Below, piece after piece: positions 45,064-52,894 of a stretch of 64,000 nucleotides of DNA. Origin of the DNA: a virus; IMG/VR virus record IMGVR_UViG_3300042197_004918, positions 109,818 through 173,817 of that record, one strand, 5' to 3'. The notes beneath the pieces are model-generated. The model was given only the letters and a program-made list of their open reading frames with translations, was not told the DNA's origin and ran no database searches. Every line of letters starts with the position of its first letter. Positions within the stretch are counted from its first letter, which is position 1. The position numbers and the translations under genes are program-made.

Positions 45064-45212
45064 TAGTGAATGTCTGGAGTATCTGATGGTTTGGGTGAAG
45101 ACGACTTGGATTCAAAATACATCCAAAGTATTCCTACGGAGTATATGATTCCGAAGAATACAGTCAATCCCATACACACGGATAACATAGCTAAAAGTCT
45201 TAGAGCGTTCAT
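45060..45212 (-). CDS. small membrane protein
   Basis: 50 residues (MNALRLLAMLSVCMGLTVFF...): one long hydrophobic helix, then a Ser/Pro-rich polar tail. Last gene of a three-gene minus-strand operon; its stop overlaps the end of the CCA-enzyme gene tail to tail. Confidence 0.6.
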   Translation of the reverse strand: MNALRLLAMLSVCMGLTVFFGIIYSVGILWMYFESKSSSPKPSDTPDIHY

Positions 45213-45213
45213 T

Positions 45214-45429
45214 TTAAGGTTCTTCGTTTAACTCCTTCAACTCTTCTTCTGTAAGAGTGGATTCTAACGCACGACGTTTGTTAACCAGTCGCCGATGTTC
45301 CATTTTCAGGCACAGCAATTTGATTTCAAGGTAGATTCCATAAAGAAACATTGAAAGTCCAGACACGGCAATACAGAGGATTATTGCCCATAGCATCCAA
45401 CCAAACCAGTATGCGGATGGTAAATTCAT
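45214..45429 (-). CDS. small membrane protein
   Basis: 71 residues with one membrane helix (WFGWMLWAIILCIAVSGLSMF) and a charged cytoplasmic C-terminal helix ending EEELKELNEEP. Overlaps the upstream gene by 4 nt. Unknown; a holin-like or exclusion role is conceivable. Confidence 0.6.
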   Translation of the reverse strand: MNLPSAYWFGWMLWAIILCIAVSGLSMFLYGIYLEIKLLCLKMEHRRLVNKRRALESTLTEEELKELNEEP

Positions 45430-45641
45430 TTCGGATTTTCAGCAGGGCTGATAATCTCCACTCGCATCTTTTTCTTTTCAATGAAGGCTTCGTCAATAAG
45501 GTATTGGACTAGGCTATCGGCGGTGGATTTGAAATCGTAAAAAGGGACATTGGCGTTATTGTATATCTCCAGCTTGTCTTCGTGAATGTTGATTCTGTGA
45601 CCGAACAATACAATTTCCTCTACGGTTTTTTCTTTTTTCAT
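45426..45641 (-). CDS. hypothetical soluble protein
   Basis: 71 residues, first gene of the minus-strand trio. Charged, alpha/beta (VLFGHRINIHEDKLEIYNNANV). Unknown. Confidence 0.6.
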   Translation of the reverse strand: MKKEKTVEEIVLFGHRINIHEDKLEIYNNANVPFYDFKSTADSLVQYLIDEAFIEKKKMRVEIISPAENPK

Positions 45642-45652
45642 AAGATTCTATG

Positions 45653-45680
45653 AGTATAAGATGTTCCTCTGATTAGTCAA
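45653..45680 (-). promoter_or_regulatory. sigma70-type promoter, minus strand
   Basis: TTGACT (45680-45675), 16-nt spacer, TATACT (45658-45653), 11 nt to ATG 45641. Confidence 0.7.
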
Positions 45681-45763
45681 GTCGATTCGACTACTGCAAT
45701 AAATATTGACTCACATATCGAATACATTGACAATACGGATATTTCTTTGTAAGCTTTATCAAA

Positions 45764-46111
45764 ATGAGATTAGCAATAATAGGTTCACGCAGTTTTACAA
45801 ATATTGATTTGGCCGAACAGGTTTTTGTTTCATTTTTCCCAAAAGGAAAAGTTTCTTTAATTGTTTCCGGTGGCGCCAAAGGTGCGGATTTGATTGGAAG
45901 AGAAATTTCCAAAAGACATTCAATCGAACTTCTTGAGTTTATACCAGATTGGGAAAATTTAGGAAAGTCCGCCGGATTTATAAGAAATCGGCAAATAGTA
46001 GAATCATCCGACATGGTGCTTGCGTTCCACGATGGAATCAGCCGAGGAACACAAAACTCTCTGGACGTTTCCAGACAATTAAAGAAACCATCATTAATTT
46101 GGTTTTTCTAG
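45764..46111 (+). CDS. SLOG-domain protein (YspA-type)
   Basis: 115 residues: RLAIIGSRSF (2-11), VSGGAKGADLIGREISKRH (33-51), AGFIRNRQIVESSDMVLAFHDG and SRGTQNSLDVSRQ make a complete Rossmann-like SLOG fold related to DprA/YspA. SLOG proteins bind nucleotides or NAD-derived ligands and act as sensors or nucleosidases. TTGACA at 45728 lies upstream with a weak -10. Confidence 0.85.
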   Translation: MRLAIIGSRSFTNIDLAEQVFVSFFPKGKVSLIVSGGAKGADLIGREISKRHSIELLEFIPDWENLGKSAGFIRNRQIVESSDMVLAFHDGISRGTQNSLDVSRQLKKPSLIWFF

Positions 46112-46112
46112 G

Positions 46113-46140
46113 TTGACTTTTTTTCCGTCGGTGTTAATAT
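46113..46140 (+). promoter_or_regulatory. sigma70-type promoter, leaderless configuration
   Basis: TTGACT (46113-46118), 16-nt spacer, TAATAT (46135-46140), 6 nt to GTG 46147. Confidence 0.75.
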
Positions 46141-46146
46141 CATTCT

Positions 46147-46722
46147 GTGAGTAAGAAATTTTATTCGTGGATGAAGAATGGGTCGAACGTGAGGAAGGTT
46201 AAATCTCTTTACACGTTGAGGCCATACCACAATTGGAAACATATTGAGAAGTGCCTCTCGTTTTTCGATAAACGATTGCAACCTCATGCGACCGATGAAT
46301 TGTTGTTTGCTGTAGTTTATCACGACGCGATATACAATCCAGGATCGAATACCAATGAGGAGGATAGCGTGTCACTGGCAAAATTGGACCTGTCTGGTCT
46401 TGAGTTAAATCTGAACAAAATCTCAGACCTCATTATTTCAACTAAGCACCGCTATCATACATCTTTCGCTGATGACGATGAGACACAGTGTATGCTTGAT
46501 GTAGATTTGTCCATACTGGGTTCTCCGAGAGACGAGTATATCGAATACGCTCAGTCAATACGTGAGGAGTATTTGTTTGTAAATTATCCCACGTTCTCAA
46601 AGGCGAGAATAGATTTCTTACAAAAGATGCTTTCGAGAAAAGTGATTTTCAACAAACTCACGGAATTGGAATCCGTAGCGAGAACAAACTTATATGATGA
46701 AATCGTGCATCTATCCCGGTAG
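46147..46722 (+). CDS. HD-domain phosphohydrolase
   Basis: 191 residues, GTG start set by the promoter. YHNWKHIEKCL, VVYHDAIYNPGSNTNEEDSV, IISTKHRYHT and MLDVDLSILG are the metal-binding HD blocks of the predicted HD family seen in phages and bacteria. Substrate probably a nucleotide. Overlaps the CoA synthase gene by 26 nt. Confidence 0.88.
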   Translation: MSKKFYSWMKNGSNVRKVKSLYTLRPYHNWKHIEKCLSFFDKRLQPHATDELLFAVVYHDAIYNPGSNTNEEDSVSLAKLDLSGLELNLNKISDLIISTKHRYHTSFADDDETQCMLDVDLSILGSPRDEYIEYAQSIREEYLFVNYPTFSKARIDFLQKMLSRKVIFNKLTELESVARTNLYDEIVHLSR

Positions 46723-47821
46723 TTTTGACCCACTCACTCTAGGACACCTTGACATAATCTCTCGTGCAGCCAATATGTTCGAGACTGTTTATGTTGCAGT
46801 GGGCATCAATAAATCAAAAACGGGAGCATTTACCGTAGATGAAAGAACGTCTCTCATAACCGAGGCCACCAAACGAATTCCGAACGTCAAAGTGGTTCAA
46901 TTCAGTGGATTATTGGCAGATTATTGTTATGAATTGGGTTGCAAAGTTGTGATAAAGGGAGTCCGAAATTTTCAAGACTTTGACTATGAACGGTTGTTGA
47001 ATGATGTCGGGCATACACAACAACGGGGAATCGAAACGATTACACTTTTCGCTAAGACAGAACTATCCCATGTCAGTTCTTCCGCTGTGAAGGAGTTGGT
47101 TAAATACAATGGGTTGATAGATGGATACGTCTCACTTAATGTAAAAGAAGCACTTGAGGCCCGTTGTATGAGTCAGTATGTGCTGGGTGTCACAGGAGAA
47201 ATAGGGATGGGGAAATCCTTCTTTTCTAAAAAAATGGTGGAGATTGGAAATACGTCGTTTCATTCCATGACCAAAGAAATCGACCTGGATAAGATAGGCC
47301 ACGATATTCTTCACGTTAGAACCGAACCGGTTTATCTTGAACTCCGAGAAAACATCATTAAAGAGTTTTCCCTCGGCGGCGACGTTATTGACCGAAAACT
47401 CTTAGGTTCAATCGTGTTCAACGATTCGTCTGCGCTTGATAAATTGAATGCTATGATGAGGATTCCAATGTTGACCCGTATAAGGAAAGAAATGGGCACA
47501 TGGAAAGGATTGTTAATTTTAAATGGTGCTTTATTGGTCGAATCCAACCTGTTGTCCCTCTGTAATAACAATGTGGTCTTGGTATCTTCCAGTGAAGAAA
47601 ATCAATTGAAGGTATTGAAGAACAGAGGGATGTCGGACGAACAGATTTCACGGAGAATTCGGAGTCAGCTCACCAATTCTAAGAAACTGGAGAAGATTAA
47701 GGAGTCGATAAACATTTCCGGCCACGGTGAGGTTGTGGTGATAACGGATATTTACGACAATGACTCGGTTTCCAATGTAATTAATCACATTTCCACGAAC
47801 GCGCTCAGGAAAATCCCTTGA
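46697..47821 (+). CDS. fused CoA synthase: CoaD-CoaE (PPAT plus dephospho-CoA kinase)
   Basis: 374 residues from ATG 46697. N-terminal ~150: CIYPGSFDPLTLGHLDII (4-21), GLLADYCYEL, IKGVRNFQDFDYE and HVSSSAVKELV are PPAT (CoaD) motifs, joining ATP to 4'-phosphopantetheine. C-terminal ~210: LGVTGEIGMGKS with P-loop 167-174, DLDKIGHDIL, and LLILNGALLVESNLLS ... VLVSSSEENQLKVLKNRGMSDEQISRRI are CoaE motifs, phosphorylating dephospho-CoA. The two last steps of CoA synthesis are fused as in animal COASY, here in a bare two-domain form. The reading frame is continuous. Phage use is unknown; it may sustain CoA or alter CoA/NAD pools. Confidence 0.9.
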   Translation: MKSCIYPGSFDPLTLGHLDIISRAANMFETVYVAVGINKSKTGAFTVDERTSLITEATKRIPNVKVVQFSGLLADYCYELGCKVVIKGVRNFQDFDYERLLNDVGHTQQRGIETITLFAKTELSHVSSSAVKELVKYNGLIDGYVSLNVKEALEARCMSQYVLGVTGEIGMGKSFFSKKMVEIGNTSFHSMTKEIDLDKIGHDILHVRTEPVYLELRENIIKEFSLGGDVIDRKLLGSIVFNDSSALDKLNAMMRIPMLTRIRKEMGTWKGLLILNGALLVESNLLSLCNNNVVLVSSSEENQLKVLKNRGMSDEQISRRIRSQLTNSKKLEKIKESINISGHGEVVVITDIYDNDSVSNVINHISTNALRKIP

Positions 47822-47845
47822 CAATCGGAGTAAGATGTATAGAAT
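47818..47845 (+). promoter_or_regulatory. sigma70-type promoter, leaderless configuration
   Basis: TTGACA (47818-47823), 16-nt spacer, TAGAAT (47840-47845), 6 nt to ATG 47852. The CoA synthase stop lies in the -35 box. Confidence 0.75.
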
Positions 47846-47851
47846 GTATGT

Positions 47852-48409
47852 ATGTCTAAAACAGTTATTACATTCCTATCCATCGGAGCAGTTTTGCTCG
47901 TCACCGCAATCGTGTTGGTTCTGAGCGGCGTCTCAATCTACAACGACGCAGCATCAGTAAAGAACACCTATGAAATGAAGGTTAAGTCGAACGAAGCAGA
48001 GTTCGATAATATGTGGAAAAAGATTCAGCAAGTCGCTCAAGTCCCTGACGCACAGAAGGAAGCATTCAAGGAAGTCTATTCCTCTTACGCAAGTTCACGG
48101 ACGTCTCCGAATCAAGGTCAGATGATGGCGTGGATAAAGGAATCCGTTCCAAATTACAACGGAGAGATTTATACACAATTGATGAATGTTATCACGGGGT
48201 CAAGAGACGGATGGACCATGAGACAGAACGAACTTGTGGACGTGGCCCGGCAGTATAACGCCAATCTTGTGGTTTTCCCAAAGAACATCTTATTGAAAAT
48301 GTTTGGCTTTGAGAAGATTGAACCAAAGGTAATCACGTCTTCAAAGACAGAACAATCGTTCAAGACCGGTAAGGACGACGACGTGGAACTCTTTAACAAG
48401 AAGAAGTAA
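47852..48409 (+). CDS. LemA-like membrane protein
   Basis: 185 residues. N-terminal membrane helix (VITFLSIGAVLLVTAIVLVL), then SIYNDAASVKNTYEMKVKSNEAEFDNMWKKIQQVA, a long helical bundle like LemA family proteins. C-terminal tail polar and charged. Followed by two further membrane proteins without a break, probably one membrane complex. Confidence 0.7.
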   Translation: MSKTVITFLSIGAVLLVTAIVLVLSGVSIYNDAASVKNTYEMKVKSNEAEFDNMWKKIQQVAQVPDAQKEAFKEVYSSYASSRTSPNQGQMMAWIKESVPNYNGEIYTQLMNVITGSRDGWTMRQNELVDVARQYNANLVVFPKNILLKMFGFEKIEPKVITSSKTEQSFKTGKDDDVELFNKKK

Positions 48410-48442
48410 ACTAAACTAACTAAACTAAACTAACTAAACTAA
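48407..48442 (+). repeat. 14-bp tandem repeat, 2.6 copies
   Basis: Unit TAAACTAAACTAAC. It contains the stop codon of the LemA-like gene and ends exactly at the next ATG. Stops occur in all three frames. A related ACTAACTAAACTAAA stretch is at 50287, inside the start of another gene. Confidence 0.85.
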
Positions 48443-48892
48443 ATGAATATCATCAACTTTATCAGAGGCATGGATACCGAGTCTCGTGTATTGTCAGTCA
48501 CCGTTGCTGTGTTTTTGTTTTGGGTGCTGTGTCTCAACCACACGGAACCATTTAACGTCGCCGTGACATATAATTCTCTCAATGGAAATATCGGATTTCA
48601 AACAAACGGTGGGTGGCATCTAACGTCTCCGTTTGTCAGAACATCAGAAATTCCATGCCGTCCAGGCCGAGTTTCTCTAAACTCTCATCGACCTGGGTCA
48701 TCCGTAATAGACGACAAGATTGTTAAATTCATCTTAACTCCCGATGCGTTGACCGAGTTTGTGAAACTGGAGGGGTTTAGATACTCCTACACGCATAACT
48801 CACTCACGGCTTACGCGTTTTCTGGAAAGAAGTTTCCGTTCTTTGAGATAGTGGATGAATACAAGTCATCGGAAAAAACTCCTAAACAGTAA
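48443..48892 (+). CDS. membrane-anchored protein, SPFH-like start
   Basis: 149 residues. One hydrophobic helix (VLSVTVAVFLFWVLCL), then VAVTYNSLNGNIGFQTNGGWHLTSPFVR, similar in pattern to the N-terminus of SPFH/prohibitin proteins (G-W-H-x-x-x-P). Too short for a full SPFH domain. Partner of its membrane neighbours. Confidence 0.55.
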   Translation: MNIINFIRGMDTESRVLSVTVAVFLFWVLCLNHTEPFNVAVTYNSLNGNIGFQTNGGWHLTSPFVRTSEIPCRPGRVSLNSHRPGSSVIDDKIVKFILTPDALTEFVKLEGFRYSYTHNSLTAYAFSGKKFPFFEIVDEYKSSEKTPKQ

Positions 48893-48897
48893 TCCTC

Positions 48898-50082
48898 ATG
48901 TATCTGTTTTACATATTTTCGCTCATCCCTCTCATAATTGGATTAGTGTTCTGGCTCCGGTCAGATAAAATAATCTGGCAAGAGTGGGTAGGTGCATCGG
49001 TTCTCGCATTCGCAATCTCTGGTGTGACACACCTAGTTGCTGCAAAAGGAATGACCGATGACAGAGAGACGTGGAGCGGACAGGTTTCTGCTGTTCAATA
49101 TATTCCTCGTTGGAAAGAGTATTACGAAGAAGCGATATACAGAACAGAATATTATTCCGAAAACGAAACCAGAACTAGAACGGTTGGTTCGGGAAAAAAT
49201 TCAAGAACGGAAACCTACACCGTCAGCGTCCAAAAAAGTCGGAGAGTGTTCGACCACTGGGAATCCCGGCGTAGGTGGCATGAAGCTAAGTGGCACTGTG
49301 AAACCGACTTAAATCAATCATTTTCTATCTCGGAGGGAGATTACAATAGAATCGTGTCGAGGTTCGGGAAGACTGAACCGAAGCCGGGCAGAAGGAGAAC
49401 GGGTGAACATGCATCCCGTATGTTGGAAGGCGACCCGAATGACCATTGGAGTGTCAACGTAAATCGTTGGTGTGAACCCGTCACTGACAGCAGAACATTT
49501 GAAAATCGAATCAAAGCGGCTCCAAGCGTATTCTCCTTTGTCAAGGTTCCAACTAACATAAACGTGTTCCCATACCCAAACAACAAGGATGTTTTTCATT
49601 CCGACCGACTATTGGGCGAAGCGAGAAAGATTGACTGGCTGAAGTTCGACCAACTCAATAGTTTCCTGGGTGCTAGAAAAAAGGTAAACCTGATAATGGT
49701 TGGATTTAAGGATGCGGATTCAATGATAGCTGAATATCAGAAAGCTGCGTGGATTGGTGGGAAGAAGAACGACATAGTTCTAATGTATAATTTGAACTCC
49801 GGGTCTACTAAACCATCTTGGACAAGAGTGTTCGGTTGGAGTGAGTCGGAACTGTGTAAGCGAAACTTGGAGACAATTCTTCTTTCTAATCCAATTGATG
49901 ACACAATCCTTGAACGTATTAACAAAGAGGTGAGCACCAACTACACCATCAAGGATTGGTCCAAATTTGATTATTTGACCATCGAACCGAGAACGTCTCA
50001 CTTTGTTTGGTTCTTCGCGATTCTCATCTTGACTCAGACGGGGTTGTATGTATACTTCCATCGTAACGAATTCTCAAAATGA
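48898..50082 (+). CDS. large membrane protein with soluble central domain
   Basis: 394 residues. Two N-terminal membrane helices (FYIFSLIPLIIGLVFWL; VGASVLAFAISGVTHLV), a ~300-residue soluble domain with Arg/Trp-rich segments (RRVFDHWESRRRWHEAKWHC), and a C-terminal helix (FVWFFAILILTQTGLYVYF). No known domain. The trio 47852-50082 probably forms an inner-membrane assembly. Confidence 0.65.
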   Translation: MYLFYIFSLIPLIIGLVFWLRSDKIIWQEWVGASVLAFAISGVTHLVAAKGMTDDRETWSGQVSAVQYIPRWKEYYEEAIYRTEYYSENETRTRTVGSGKNSRTETYTVSVQKSRRVFDHWESRRRWHEAKWHCETDLNQSFSISEGDYNRIVSRFGKTEPKPGRRRTGEHASRMLEGDPNDHWSVNVNRWCEPVTDSRTFENRIKAAPSVFSFVKVPTNINVFPYPNNKDVFHSDRLLGEARKIDWLKFDQLNSFLGARKKVNLIMVGFKDADSMIAEYQKAAWIGGKKNDIVLMYNLNSGSTKPSWTRVFGWSESELCKRNLETILLSNPIDDTILERINKEVSTNYTIKDWSKFDYLTIEPRTSHFVWFFAILILTQTGLYVYFHRNEFSK

Positions 50083-50279
50083 GAGTAGTCCTAAGAAAAA
50101 ACAAAAAGATAGACGGTGTGGACTACATCAAGCATGAAGAGTTTATACTCAAGGGGTTTCACTGGACGGATGTGGTTGGAAGCGATATGTATTATGTCGA
50201 ATCCAAATCAGGCAAATTCCACACGGTAGAACCGAACCTTTTCGATTTCGATTGTAGAGATTTAAAACCAAAACTATGA
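50079..50279 (+). CDS. small hypothetical protein
   Basis: 66 residues, ATGA-coupled at both ends. Basic N-terminus MRVVLRKNKKIDG, beta-rich. Unknown. Confidence 0.6.
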   Translation: MRVVLRKNKKIDGVDYIKHEEFILKGFHWTDVVGSDMYYVESKSGKFHTVEPNLFDFDCRDLKPKL

Positions 50280-50701
50280 ACAACACAGAACTAACTAAAC
50301 TAAAAAAGACCCTCGCTAAGAAGGCTGAACAATTCAAGAAAGCTCAATCCGAATCGTTCAGAGAAATGTCATCCGTGATTTTTGATGCGTTTCCGGAAGT
50401 AAAAAGTTTTGGATTCCGTGGATATACTCCCGGATTCAATGATGGTGATGAATGTCTGTTCACCTGCGACTTGAGTTATCCAATCGTAAACGGGTATGAC
50501 TCTAATATGTGTGACTGGGTTGACGACACGGAACGGACGGAGAAAGAAACCAGTGCTGCAAACGAGCTTGCAGATGAAGTCGGAAAAGTGTTGTCCGAGA
50601 TTCCGAAGGATTTGATTGCTGGCGTGTTTGGTTCAAGTGGATTCACCGCCACGATTACGAGGGATAAAATCACAGTAGAAGATTACGACTGTGGGTATTA
50701 A
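50276..50701 (+). CDS. coiled-coil plus 'NDGD' domain protein
   Basis: 141 residues. N-terminal Lys-rich coiled coil (KLKKTLAKKAEQFKKAQ), then FPEVKSFGFRGYTPGFNDGDECLF. The same order, coil then FNDGD, occurs at 54061. Unknown. Confidence 0.6.
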   Translation: MNNTELTKLKKTLAKKAEQFKKAQSESFREMSSVIFDAFPEVKSFGFRGYTPGFNDGDECLFTCDLSYPIVNGYDSNMCDWVDDTERTEKETSAANELADEVGKVLSEIPKDLIAGVFGSSGFTATITRDKITVEDYDCGY

Positions 50702-50706
50702 GTTAT

Positions 50707-51063
50707 ATGCGACTTCCAACATTCAATAACGAATCGTTTACTAAAGATTTTCCTGTTCACCCAGGACGATATATTCGGCGGTTTGGGCATTTCCCACATG
50801 AGGAACTTATGACCGTGGTTAAAAAGGGTCCATTGGATTTGGTTTACATATTAGGAAGAACGGAACAAGACGAAGACTACCTTCGACGCCAGGACGCATC
50901 CTGCGGTGCGTCTTACTGTAAATTTGTTCCAGCGAAAGTGACTGAGGTTTGTTATGCAGAGGGATGGCATGCTGCACAGTATGCTGCTCAAAAACTGTTG
51001 GGTTCTTATTTTCCGTCATATTGGAATGATGACACGGTTTCAAAGGAGTTAGCGGAAAAATGA
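50707..51063 (+). CDS. hypothetical protein
   Basis: 118 residues, His/Tyr-rich N-terminal half (FPVHPGRYIRRFGHFPHEEL), ending in WHAAQYAAQKLLGSYFPSYW. No family recognised. Confidence 0.6.
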   Translation: MRLPTFNNESFTKDFPVHPGRYIRRFGHFPHEELMTVVKKGPLDLVYILGRTEQDEDYLRRQDASCGASYCKFVPAKVTEVCYAEGWHAAQYAAQKLLGSYFPSYWNDDTVSKELAEK

Positions 51064-51072
51064 AACTCCTAG

Positions 51073-51101
51073 TTGACATCTATAATATCCAGATGTAAGA
51101 T
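51073..51101 (+). promoter_or_regulatory. sigma70-type promoter, leaderless configuration
   Basis: TTGACA (51073-51078), 17-nt spacer, TAAGAT (51096-51101), 6 nt to ATG 51108. Confidence 0.75.
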
Positions 51102-51107
51102 TCTAAT

Positions 51108-51617
51108 ATGTCTAAGCCATACATTCATTCACAGAGCTCGGCCCGTAAATACGGTGGGGTTCCCGAAGATTATCTTGAGATTCATGCTTTTATGGATTGT
51201 TCAAAGGGATCGATGGCCGATAACAGACACAGAGCTTTGACGCATAACTCTTGGTTCCTCTCTAACATCTTGGAACGTATCAACTTTTCCAACTCTAATC
51301 CGATGTTGCCGAACGGAACATTTCCGACTATTACAAACAGTGAAGGAAAGGTCGTCTCCGTTAGAGATATTGGCGAGCAACACATTCTTGAGGATTATGC
51401 AGGCCGTTTTATCCCTTCGGCTCAAGACTTTCTCTGTGAAATGGAATATAAACCTTGGATGCAAAATGGGAAGGGTACCCCTCCCAGCTTTGAAAAGATT
51501 GAGAAACATCGGAAGGTGAGAGTCCTTGATGAACTCGGGAAAGACCATCCATTTAACAAACCGTTGGTTATTGAAGAACAGCCAAAAATTAGCGTCAGAG
51601 GAACACTTTTAGATTAA
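51108..51617 (+). CDS. DUF6915-like protein
   Basis: 169 residues. IHAFMDCSKGSMADNRHRALTHNSWFLSNILERI and VRDIGEQHILEDYAGRFIPSAQDFL form a His/Asp-rich core seen in many phages and annotated as a domain of unknown function (DUF6915, from memory). The conserved His and Asp suggest metal binding. First gene after its own promoter. Confidence 0.7.
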   Translation: MSKPYIHSQSSARKYGGVPEDYLEIHAFMDCSKGSMADNRHRALTHNSWFLSNILERINFSNSNPMLPNGTFPTITNSEGKVVSVRDIGEQHILEDYAGRFIPSAQDFLCEMEYKPWMQNGKGTPPSFEKIEKHRKVRVLDELGKDHPFNKPLVIEEQPKISVRGTLLD

Positions 51618-51623
51618 AACATT

Positions 51624-52028
51624 ATGAAAAACTCATTACCACCAATATATTCGGGAGGATTCAAATTATTGACCCAAAAAGACCTTGAGACTTTGGGGAT
51701 CAAAGCTCAATTTGATAAACAAGCGTCTGATTCTTACAACCGTTACAGAGATTTCGTTAGAACCTATTATCCGCATAATGCCGCTTTGGCCGAGGTAATG
51801 GTTGATAGCGAATACAACGACAACACTTACGATAACCAAATTCAGATGTTGGTCGTTTATGATGAAAATGGCGACGAACTCGTTCCAAATAAAGATACTG
51901 CCAGGAAGTGCAGAGAAGAAATGAGAATGTTGGGGATGCCAGGTGGAAGATACGATTCGAGTGAACCAGAGGAATCATTCTTTGTTCAAATGGATCCAAA
52001 GTTTCCCGACCTCTACGTTAAGGTTTAA
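51624..52028 (+). CDS. hypothetical protein
   Basis: 134 residues, alpha/beta, acidic (YNDNTYDNQIQMLVVYDENGDELV). Its stop overlaps the ATP-grasp start by one base. Unknown. Confidence 0.65.
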   Translation: MKNSLPPIYSGGFKLLTQKDLETLGIKAQFDKQASDSYNRYRDFVRTYYPHNAALAEVMVDSEYNDNTYDNQIQMLVVYDENGDELVPNKDTARKCREEMRMLGMPGGRYDSSEPEESFFVQMDPKFPDLYVKV

Positions 52029-52876
52029 TGAAAGTCCGCTGGATAGTCGAAAACTTCACCGATTCTGAAGATTATCGCAATCTAATTCAATCGGTAAGAG
52101 ACTCTGGCCGTGACTGTTTTGTAATCGGTCGGCACAACCACTTTGACTTCGACCCAACCTCATTTAAATCAAATGAGTGCATCATGTTCTTGGGGTCCAT
52201 TCAGATGACTAAGAACGTCACCGATAGGCTTCCTTCCGGGTGTTTCCCGATTTCCTATAATACGTGGAAGAACTACTTGTGTTCATCCTACTACCCACCG
52301 TTGAAGAATCATCTCTTTAACGATAACTTTGAATTCACCACAATCGGTGAGTTTAGGGCAAATTTCTTTGAATTTTATAGAAAGTTTGGAAAAGAAGCAA
52401 TGGTATTCATCCGACCGGATACCGGAGAGAAATCGTTTCAAGGCCAACTCCTAGACATTCAAGACTTTGATAAATTTTGGGGAAGTTCACAGATTCAATC
52501 GGACGACCCGACTGAAAAGATGATAGTGTCTTCACCGAAGAATATAAACGGTGAGTGGCGGTTTGTGTGTTCAAAGTATAATGGTGGAGAAATCATTGCA
52601 CAGTCCACGTATCAGTATCAAAAGAAAAGAACACTTATACCGTCTGCTCCTGTTGGGGCGACCAATAAATGTTTGGAAGTTCTCAAAGAGGGATATTATC
52701 CAGATTCAGTGTTCTGCGTGGACATCTGTGAGGACAATGATGGAAATTTCTGGTTGCTTGAACTGACCTCGTTTTCTTCCGCTGGTTTGTATGCCACTGA
52801 TAAACAGAAGGTTGTGAACCGCGTCAACGAAATTGTTGAAATGGAATATAAAAATCACGTTGACATTTTGGTTTAA
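52028..52876 (+). CDS. ATP-grasp domain protein
   Basis: 282 residues. FIRPDTGEKSFQGQLLD, IVSSPKNINGEWRFVC, GEIIAQSTYQYQ and FCVDICEDNDGNFWLLELTSFSS build the ATP-grasp carboxylate-amine ligase fold (metal-binding DxxE...E/N near the C-terminus), like the DUF4343 type in phages. Acceptor unknown; could modify a protein or peptide. Confidence 0.82.
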   Translation: MKVRWIVENFTDSEDYRNLIQSVRDSGRDCFVIGRHNHFDFDPTSFKSNECIMFLGSIQMTKNVTDRLPSGCFPISYNTWKNYLCSSYYPPLKNHLFNDNFEFTTIGEFRANFFEFYRKFGKEAMVFIRPDTGEKSFQGQLLDIQDFDKFWGSSQIQSDDPTEKMIVSSPKNINGEWRFVCSKYNGGEIIAQSTYQYQKKRTLIPSAPVGATNKCLEVLKEGYYPDSVFCVDICEDNDGNFWLLELTSFSSAGLYATDKQKVVNRVNEIVEMEYKNHVDILV

Positions 52877-52894
52877 GGTGATAGGATTATCTCA

